Shown in pieces: positions 58,418-64,000 of a stretch of DNA of 64,000 nt. The notes beneath the pieces were generated by a model. The model did not search any database, was not told the DNA's origin, and worked only from the letters and a program-made list of their open reading frames with translations. Source of the DNA: Bacillus sp. MRMR6 (GTDB lineage: Bacteria; Bacillota; Bacilli; Bacillales; Cytobacillaceae); contig NZ_MSLS01000023.1 in NCBI RefSeq assembly GCF_001940785.1, forward strand, positions 1-64,000, read 5' to 3'. Within the stretch, counting starts at the first letter, position 1; each line of letters starts with the position of its first letter. A program made the translations under genes and the position numbers.

Positions 58418-60346
58418 CTATTTTTGTTTTTCTAAGATACTGACAAAATCCTGATAATCACTTGCACTTGATAACGCATGCACCATCAAAGGTGTTTCAC
58501 TAAGTGCTGCGATTTTTCCAATTAGACTCCGATTTTCTCCTTGGTTTTCCTTTGACAGCCCTAGCATCAGGACGAGGGTAACCCGCTCATTTCCCCACAT
58601 CAGCGGCTTTTTCAAGATGGCAGCGGCGACTGCTGACTTTACAACCAGTGATGGATTTCCGTGTGGGATGCTAATTCCACCGCCAATGGCAGTGGCAGAT
58701 TTCCGCTCCCGGCCCACAGTGCTATGAACAAATTCTTTTTGTACATACCCTCTTTCAAAAAGTGCACTGGCCAGCATTTCCACAACCTCAAATCGATGTT
58801 CCATTTCCACATCTATGAGCAAGAGATCTTCCTTCAAAAAAGTTAACAGAGGATGTTGGTCTTGACCTTCACTGTCCTTTTGTTTCAGTACCTCAACAAA
58901 CTGGCTCAACTTCTTTTTATCCTCCTGCCCAAACAGCGACGATATGACAATATTTTCGTGGTTGATTTTTTCAAGTGGAATCGTCGATATGATAAAATCA
59001 ACTGGATTTTTCCGAACATAATCTGATACCTCTGCTTTGCCGACGCAGGCTAAGATTTCAATATCCTGATACTGCTGTTCAATCTTTGCTTCTAGCAAAT
59101 GGGACATACCGATTCCCATGTGGCAAACAATCAGTGCCTTTTTCTTACTATCCCGCTTTCCCTCAAGCCGTTCTATCGAGGCTTGAAAATGAAGCACAAT
59201 ATAGGCAGCCTCATCTTCCGGAATTTCCATTCCATAGATGCTTTTGATTTCTTCAAGCGTCAAAATCACCATATTGAACATATACGGATACATTTTCTTG
59301 ATGTTCAATAGCAGCGGATTTGTAATGGGAAATCCATATTTAATACGGTTAACGACCGAATGCATATGCATCGCAAGGCCGTTCTTTAAAATAGAGTCAC
59401 CATCAAACGGGTATTGCGTAAGCGTTGACATTTTGCCAACGAGAATATGAACAATCTTAGTGACCCCATCCTCAAAATCTAGACCCTGATGTGAACCTTC
59501 CTCCGTACGCTTGCCACTAATCAAATGCCAGGTAAAGTACGTCCGTTCTTCTTCTGGAAACGATAGGCTAAAGGTCGTTTCCAGCTGTCCAAAGAACCAG
59601 CTTGCATACTGGTATTCCGGCCTTTCACAGACCATTTTCATTTCAGAATCATGGACAAATACGGGTGAACGCTGTCGTGTTCGTTTCACCATTATTAGCG
59701 CATGGACCAACAGGCTTTCTATCGTACCATCCGTAAAAGCAATCTTAAACTTGTCATGCATCCCGTCGATCGCTTTTCTAACGACGCTAATTTCATAGGG
59801 CAAAAACAGGTCCAACACGACATTTTTCCCACTTGTGATGGTTGAAATGAGCTCTGGCAAATGCGCAAGTGCACTGCGCTTACTCAACTCTGTCCCTTGA
59901 ATGACATTTCCGAGCCGCTGCTTTGAGACAAGCTCCAGGTCAAAACGCTGCAGCCAGCCTGCGATATCCTCTATATCTTTCTTTATTTCTGCTTTCGGCA
60001 CATAATACTGGTCCGCCCAATATTGTAAGGTAATCGCTTTTTCACTTGTTAAGAGCTGAAAGGCAATCTCAACCAACCGCTCTTCGTTTGTTTTTGGCTC
60101 ACTAGAATGTAGACTTTGTAGGATCTTAGAACGACCCTCATCGTCTATTTCGATAGCGATTCCAAAACCAGGCTTCCGAGTCAGGCTGCTGCTAGGAAAA
60201 TCGAGCAAAAACTCCTCAAGTCTATTTAAATCATTTCGAACCGTCTTCTCCCCGCACTCAAGCTCTTCCGCCAAATCCTTTACCTGCATTGCCCCTTCCT
60301 CACGAACGAGCAACAACCGAAGCAATTCCTTCTGTCTACTATTCAT
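58418..60346 (-). CDS. manR: BglG-type activator of mannose genes with PTS regulatory domains
   Basis: About 642 residues, as in B. subtilis ManR (about 648). It has an N-terminal HTH (VKDLAEELECGEKTVRNDLNRLEEF), a second DNA-binding part, two PRDs (about 180-400), a EIIB-like domain (KALIVCHMGIGMSHLLEAKIE with the Cys) and a C-terminal EIIA-like domain (GGGISIPHGNPSL with the His). Phosphorylation by HPr and the mannose EII sets its activity. ATG at 60346 chosen over a GTG two codons earlier. Directly upstream of manP. Confidence 0.88.
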   Translation of the reverse strand: MNSRQKELLRLLLVREEGAMQVKDLAEELECGEKTVRNDLNRLEEFLLDFPSSSLTRKPGFGIAIEIDDEGRSKILQSLHSSEPKTNEERLVEIAFQLLTSEKAITLQYWADQYYVPKAEIKKDIEDIAGWLQRFDLELVSKQRLGNVIQGTELSKRSALAHLPELISTITSGKNVVLDLFLPYEISVVRKAIDGMHDKFKIAFTDGTIESLLVHALIMVKRTRQRSPVFVHDSEMKMVCERPEYQYASWFFGQLETTFSLSFPEEERTYFTWHLISGKRTEEGSHQGLDFEDGVTKIVHILVGKMSTLTQYPFDGDSILKNGLAMHMHSVVNRIKYGFPITNPLLLNIKKMYPYMFNMVILTLEEIKSIYGMEIPEDEAAYIVLHFQASIERLEGKRDSKKKALIVCHMGIGMSHLLEAKIEQQYQDIEILACVGKAEVSDYVRKNPVDFIISTIPLEKINHENIVISSLFGQEDKKKLSQFVEVLKQKDSEGQDQHPLLTFLKEDLLLIDVEMEHRFEVVEMLASALFERGYVQKEFVHSTVGRERKSATAIGGGISIPHGNPSLVVKSAVAAAILKKPLMWGNERVTLVLMLGLSKENQGENRSLIGKIAALSETPLMVHALSSASDYQDFVSILEKQK

Positions 60347-60409
60347 CCTCACACCTGCTCAAAATCACCTATATACAGAAAGTGTAGCGTTAAATCCCTA
60401 TTTTGTGAA

Positions 60410-60464
60410 GCACAGGGACGGTTCTTCTGCTTCCTTGATGGAAGCAGAAGAACCGTCCCTGCGC
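60410..60464. repeat. GGGACGGTTCT palindrome, TTC variant
   Basis: Arms GCACAGGGACGGTTCTTCTG... (60410-60434) and the exact counterpart (60440-60464), loop TTGAT-like. The last base of the right arm is the first base of the nanE stop codon (CTA on the plus strand). Confidence 0.9.
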
Positions 60465-61144
60465 TAACCTATGATTGCTTCGACGAATCTTGCTGTTATT
60501 TGCTGTGGACGGGTGATTGCTCCCCCGACGACGACTGAGTGGGCTCCATATTTCAGGACTTTTGCAGCCATTTCAGGTGTGATTACGTTGCCTTCAGCGA
60601 TAACAGGTACCTTAACCGCGGCAACAACTGCCTTTAAAAACTCAAAGTCATTGGAATATAATTTCTTTCCCACTGTCTTTTCCGTATATCCATGCATCGT
60701 GGTACCGACACAGTCAAAGCCAAGCTGTTCCGCCACGATACACTCTTCCAATGTCGAGCAGTCTGCCATCCATTTCTGGTTTGGAAACCTCATCTTCAGC
60801 TCTTTCATAAATGCCGCTAAATCCAGTCCACCTGGGCGCAAGCGGTCAGTGGCATCGACCGCAATTAAATCAACACCGACTTCTACTAACTCCTCTACTT
60901 CCTTCAAGGTCGGAGTGATGTAAACAAAAGAATCGTCATATTCTCTTTTAATAATCCCGATCACCGGTAGGTTAACATAGTCTTTAATCGCACGAATGTC
61001 CTCTACCCCGTTTGCACGAATCGCCACAGCCCCGCCTCTTTTAGCTGCATCAGCCATTCGTTTCATGATTTCAGCACCATGTAATGGCTCATCCTCTAAA
61101 GCCTGACAAGAAACCACTAAGCCGCCTTTCATTTCTGCTAACAA
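60464..61144 (-). CDS. nanE: N-acetylmannosamine-6-phosphate 2-epimerase
   Basis: 226 residues of the NanE barrel. KGGLVVSCQALEDEPLH opens the protein. The catalytic Lys is in IGIIKREY and further markers are VDATDRLRP, GTTMHGYT, PVIAEGN and VVVGGAITRP. Converts ManNAc-6-P to GlcNAc-6-P in sialic acid or ManNAc catabolism. The TTG at 61144 has GAGGG at about 9 bases and overlaps the preceding gene's end closely (1 bp apart), indicating coupling with the DUF4127 gene and the ROK-RpiR gene. Confidence 0.92.
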   Translation of the reverse strand: MLAEMKGGLVVSCQALEDEPLHGAEIMKRMADAAKRGGAVAIRANGVEDIRAIKDYVNLPVIGIIKREYDDSFVYITPTLKEVEELVEVGVDLIAVDATDRLRPGGLDLAAFMKELKMRFPNQKWMADCSTLEECIVAEQLGFDCVGTTMHGYTEKTVGKKLYSNDFEFLKAVVAAVKVPVIAEGNVITPEMAAKVLKYGAHSVVVGGAITRPQQITARFVEAIIG

Positions 61145-61145
61145 A

Positions 61146-62687
61146 TTAGTTACCCTCTTTCCTATTTATTTGTAGGGAAAGCCCACATTCAAACATGCGA
61201 TTCCATGGTGCAAAACTTCCGACTCTCACTAATTCACAATCTTTAAAGCTATGTAAAATCAACTCATGGAATCGTGTAATGAGTCGTTGATCCCGTTCCT
61301 GATTCAACAAATCTGCCTTATCTTTTAAATCAAAGTACGTTAAATCAAGCTTCGGAAGAAAATCATCGACTAACTCCATCCGGACCTCCGCTTGATAAAA
61401 ATAATCATCCAAAAGATGATAAAGCAGGTTTTCTTTCAAAACTTCAGGCTTCCCTTCCACCCCAAGAACTCCCTGGCAAAGCGTGGTTCCTAGAGTATTA
61501 CAATTGGTATTCCAACCCTTATAGGAAACTAATTGATCTAATATTCCCTCATCATCTAACATCGCAATCAGTTCACCATCTCCGCCATTAGCAAAGGCCG
61601 CATCGGCCAAAATCACCTTTTTTCCAGATTTAATCATACGATTAATCTGATCCACAAAGGTTAAGAGATGACGAAAACTAGAATAGGTGATATCCTTGCT
61701 ACGCTGTTCCCACGACTCCTGCATGACTCGTCCCGGTGTGTTATAAGCTAGAATCAAATCCGCTTCCTCTTCCCGGTCCACTAATTGACAGCCTGCTGCT
61801 AACACATGACTCTTTAAGCTTTCGGCAAACGGACGATCCTCATACATCGGAATCAGCCGGGGGCCAAGCGTACTGCTCCAAATCGGCAAGATCCTCGGTC
61901 TTTGTCCTTTTAACTCATTATAAACTCGTGCCAAAAGGGTAGCACCTACCTCATCTGCACCTGGATACATGTGGACCTTTTGCTGCAGGCGAAGCTCATC
62001 ACGCCTTTTAACCACCTTGATTTGATCCATCGCCGTATACCCATACTCTGCACTGTCATCCTGAGGGATCGCTAGAAACTTGATAACACCCTCTTTTACA
62101 AGTTCGAGGATCTTCAGATTAATAGCTGAGTTAAAGTTCCGCCTTGTCTCATAATCCACGATGTACTCAACCCTTAACCGAGCTTCAATGTCCTGTAATT
62201 GCTCCGTTTCTTCTGTTGATAACGATTCACGTTTTTGCTTATCTAAAAAATATGAGCGTAAAAACAGTTCCCGCCCACACTGTTCATAATAATCCGGCTC
62301 TTCATCGCTTGAGCTATATTTAGGGCAACGCATGATTAAGTTGGATGCATAAATCGGCAGGTCTGGGTAGGTGTAATGGAGTAAACGAAGCCGCTCGACC
62401 CAAGTCACCACTGCTTCCTCGGCTAAATAATGCAGGCGAGATGGCAGCAATCCGCCGTAGATTAGCATGTCAATGCTGATAATCAGGGCATCTGCCGTTT
62501 TAGCAGCATGTTGCAGCCACGCCCAAATCCCCTCGGTATCGGCTGCTTTCTTTTTATACCCTAACAATTCCTCATCAGGTAGATCCAACTCCACCTCAAC
62601 AGAGGAATTAGCGATCATTTGAACATAGTTAACATTACAAGGACGTTCATCAATTGGTAAATAGGCAACTCTCAAAAATTTCACCAC
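61146..62687 (-). CDS. DUF4127 family protein
   Basis: 513 residues, GTG start (two adjacent GTGs possible). RVAYLPIDERPCNVNYVQ at the N-terminus and LIISIDMLIYGGLLPSRLH are the hallmark of DUF4127, with IPQDDSAEYGYTA and YPGADEVGATLLAR later. The fold appears cytoplasmic; no signal peptide. It lies between the ROK-RpiR fusion gene and nanE, so it probably has an enzymatic role in amino-sugar or sialic acid use; known members cluster with such genes but the reaction is not established to my knowledge. Confidence 0.88.
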   Translation of the reverse strand: MVKFLRVAYLPIDERPCNVNYVQMIANSSVEVELDLPDEELLGYKKKAADTEGIWAWLQHAAKTADALIISIDMLIYGGLLPSRLHYLAEEAVVTWVERLRLLHYTYPDLPIYASNLIMRCPKYSSSDEEPDYYEQCGRELFLRSYFLDKQKRESLSTEETEQLQDIEARLRVEYIVDYETRRNFNSAINLKILELVKEGVIKFLAIPQDDSAEYGYTAMDQIKVVKRRDELRLQQKVHMYPGADEVGATLLARVYNELKGQRPRILPIWSSTLGPRLIPMYEDRPFAESLKSHVLAAGCQLVDREEEADLILAYNTPGRVMQESWEQRSKDITYSSFRHLLTFVDQINRMIKSGKKVILADAAFANGGDGELIAMLDDEGILDQLVSYKGWNTNCNTLGTTLCQGVLGVEGKPEVLKENLLYHLLDDYFYQAEVRMELVDDFLPKLDLTYFDLKDKADLLNQERDQRLITRFHELILHSFKDCELVRVGSFAPWNRMFECGLSLQINRKEGN

Positions 62688-62774
62688 TTTCCGTAAAAAA
62701 ATTGATTACTGGCTTTCCGTTAACAGAAGAAGCAGACGGAATAAGATTCCTCCTGCTTCTTTTCGTTCTTTCAT

Positions 62775-64000
62775 TTAATCAAACAAGACAACCTTATTTT
62801 CATCAGCACTTGCTCCCAGGTTAGCGGCTAAACCGTTTTCCGAGATTCCCTCTTGATCTACTACAGAACTAGCTTTTGAACTTGCTTTTGAACCTGCCTC
62901 CGAACTCCCCGCAGAGGCGTCTTCCACTAAACCTGTTCTCGAACCTGCCGCCTGTCCACCACGCGTCATCCCATTAAGAACAACATCAAACAGGTAATAG
63001 GCAGATACTTCGCCCATCGAGCTGCTTTCGACTTCGATTCCTTCCATCGCCGGAATGAGTAAGCAAATCTCTGCGAGTTCCGCTGCAGGGGAATCCTTCT
63101 GACTCGTAATTCCGACCGTCACACATCCTGCTTTGTTCGCCTTTCCCAGAATGGTCACGACATCGGTTGTATACCCCGTTGCCGTAAAACCAATCACAAT
63201 TGTTTCTGGAGTTAGGGAATGAGCGGACATTTCCATTTCAAAACTCGTTGAAAAAGTGCTTGCCTGGATGCCAAGCTTCATTAATTTATATTTCAACTGC
63301 TCAGCCACAAGGAAAAGTTCGTCCCCGCCATACAGGTAAACCTTTTTTGCCGTACTTAACTGCTGCTTCAATTGCTGTATTGCTTGCTTTTGATGAAGAG
63401 TATCGAATTTTTTCATCAGCATGATATAGGTTTCTTTTACTCCGTTCATGCTCGCCAAATCATTCGGTTCATACACTCTCGTACTGACCGAAGCTTCCTT
63501 TGCCAGCAGGCGCAGCTTATTATAGGAACCAAACTCAAGCTTCTGACAGAATCGGGTAATCGTTGCCTCTGCAACATTAATTTGCCGCGATAATTCAGAA
63601 ATCGTTTTATTAGGAACGGATTCCATATTTTGAATAATATATTTAGCAATCATCTGCTCACGTTTGGTTAGCTTATGCAAATTTGACTCAATAATCGTGG
63701 TCACGCTTTTTAAGGGCTGAAGCGATTCCTGTAGTATAAAATGGCGCAAGGCCCCTATCATTCCTGCATTATTTAAATTCTGAGCAATTTTGATTTGTGT
63801 TTGTTTCAAAATGTTCGGGATAATGTCCTTCTGCAGCTGCTTGCTAATCAATGGATAGAGATAATCCTTTTGTTCAGTAATGCCGCCGCCAATAATAATC
63901 ATTTCCGGATTCATCATATAGGCAATCGTAGCGATGCCCTTGGATAAATAGTAAACCAGACGCTCAATCTCTTGAATACAGATCTCATCGCCAGCCTGAG
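62775..64000 (-). CDS. ROK sugar kinase fused to MurR/RpiR regulator (5' part beyond window)
   Basis: The frame is open to the window edge. The visible part starts with the end of a ROK kinase (IATIAYMMNPEMIIIGGGIT, NNAGMIGALRHF), continues with an RpiR HTH (TISELSRQINVAEATITRFCQKLEF) and a SIS domain (VYLYGGDELFLVAEQLKYKL, VIGFTATGYTTDVVTI), and ends in a Gly/Ala/Ser-rich tail of about 60 residues (from GGQAAGSRTG). The kinase part would phosphorylate ManNAc or a related sugar; the RpiR part would sense the phosphosugar and control the operon. Followed by DUF4127 and nanE. Kinase specificity is inferred from context. Confidence 0.82.
   Translation of the reverse strand, partial: QAGDEICIQEIERLVYYLSKGIATIAYMMNPEMIIIGGGITEQKDYLYPLISKQLQKDIIPNILKQTQIKIAQNLNNAGMIGALRHFILQESLQPLKSVTTIIESNLHKLTKREQMIAKYIIQNMESVPNKTISELSRQINVAEATITRFCQKLEFGSYNKLRLLAKEASVSTRVYEPNDLASMNGVKETYIMLMKKFDTLHQKQAIQQLKQQLSTAKKVYLYGGDELFLVAEQLKYKLMKLGIQASTFSTSFEMEMSAHSLTPETIVIGFTATGYTTDVVTILGKANKAGCVTVGITSQKDSPAAELAEICLLIPAMEGIEVESSSMGEVSAYYLFDVVLNGMTRGGQAAGSRTGLVEDASAGSSEAGSKASSKASSVVDQEGISENGLAANLGASADENKVVLFD

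Noticed and set aside
3969-60464. Repeats considered as a CRISPR array
   Set aside because: Copies are scattered over 56 kb, at gene ends, with no regular spacers and no cas genes.
1-64000. Phage, plasmid or anti-phage defence genes
   Set aside because: Apart from one IS1182 fragment and small repeats I see no integrase, phage structural, restriction or toxin-antitoxin gene.

Overview
The window looks like chromosomal DNA of a low-GC, spore-former-type Bacillaceae, most like Bacillus/Neobacillus. The grounds are strong Shine-Dalgarno sites, CcpA cre-type palindromes, manR-manP-manA and YvnB-like genes, LplB/YesL-type sugar ABC genes and an IS1182-type transposase. Genus is an inference; no rRNA or tRNA gene is present. 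Most of the window is a carbohydrate-scavenging region that is largely minus-strand and cut by a dense family of palindromic repeats.

Layout. 1-380: truncated IS1182 transposase and a MITE-like repeat. 424-3860: AraC regulator, GPH symporter, creatininase-fold amidohydrolase. 4134-17381: glycoside cluster transcribed leftwards (GH43, GH1, two short-chain dehydrogenases, GH106-like enzyme, GH2, GPH symporter) with a divergent AraC-type regulator; three copies of a tandem A-rich box precede its three apparent transcription units. 17436-21671: MFS exporter, decayed MocR gene, sarcosine-oxidase-like flavoenzyme, HAD phosphatase. 22085-27868: 1927-residue LPXTG-anchored surface phosphoesterase with three lamin-tail domains. 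28302-36140: azoreductase, ROK repressor, GH2 enzyme and CUT1 sugar ABC transporter. 36141-37644: repeat-rich intergenic DNA with a tiny gene. 37645-40284: membrane protein, aldo/keto reductase and divergent YqhC-like regulator. 41052-49206: LacI-controlled fructan/sucrose operon (ABC transporter, fructokinase, GH32, DUF624). 49597-54340: lipoprotein, GNAT acetyltransferase, M14 carboxypeptidase, membrane-anchored phosphate-binding-like protein. 54405-55200: second copy of the tiny gene and repeat block. 55232-60346: manA, manP, manR. 60464-64000: nanE, DUF4127 gene, ROK-kinase/RpiR fusion (cut by the window end).

How it works together. Five loci each pair a transporter with cytoplasmic enzymes and a local regulator (AraC, ROK, LacI, PRD activator, RpiR). 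None of the glycosidases has a signal peptide, so the cell appears to import oligosaccharides or glycosides and hydrolyse them inside. Cre-like sites precede several units, consistent with carbon catabolite repression.

Most unusual: (i) 17 loci of a GGGACGGTTCT palindrome family that sits almost always at stop codons or around terminators, with compensatory changes between arms; (ii) two paralogous 48-54 residue proteins with a conserved structured leader, each near a second repeat (CTAGTTTTT ends) and near AATCAAACGTTTGATT palindromes; (iii) a 55-bp MITE with a perfect 8-bp target duplication; (iv) a glycosidase operon containing two dehydrogenases; (v) the triple lamin-tail surface phosphoesterase.
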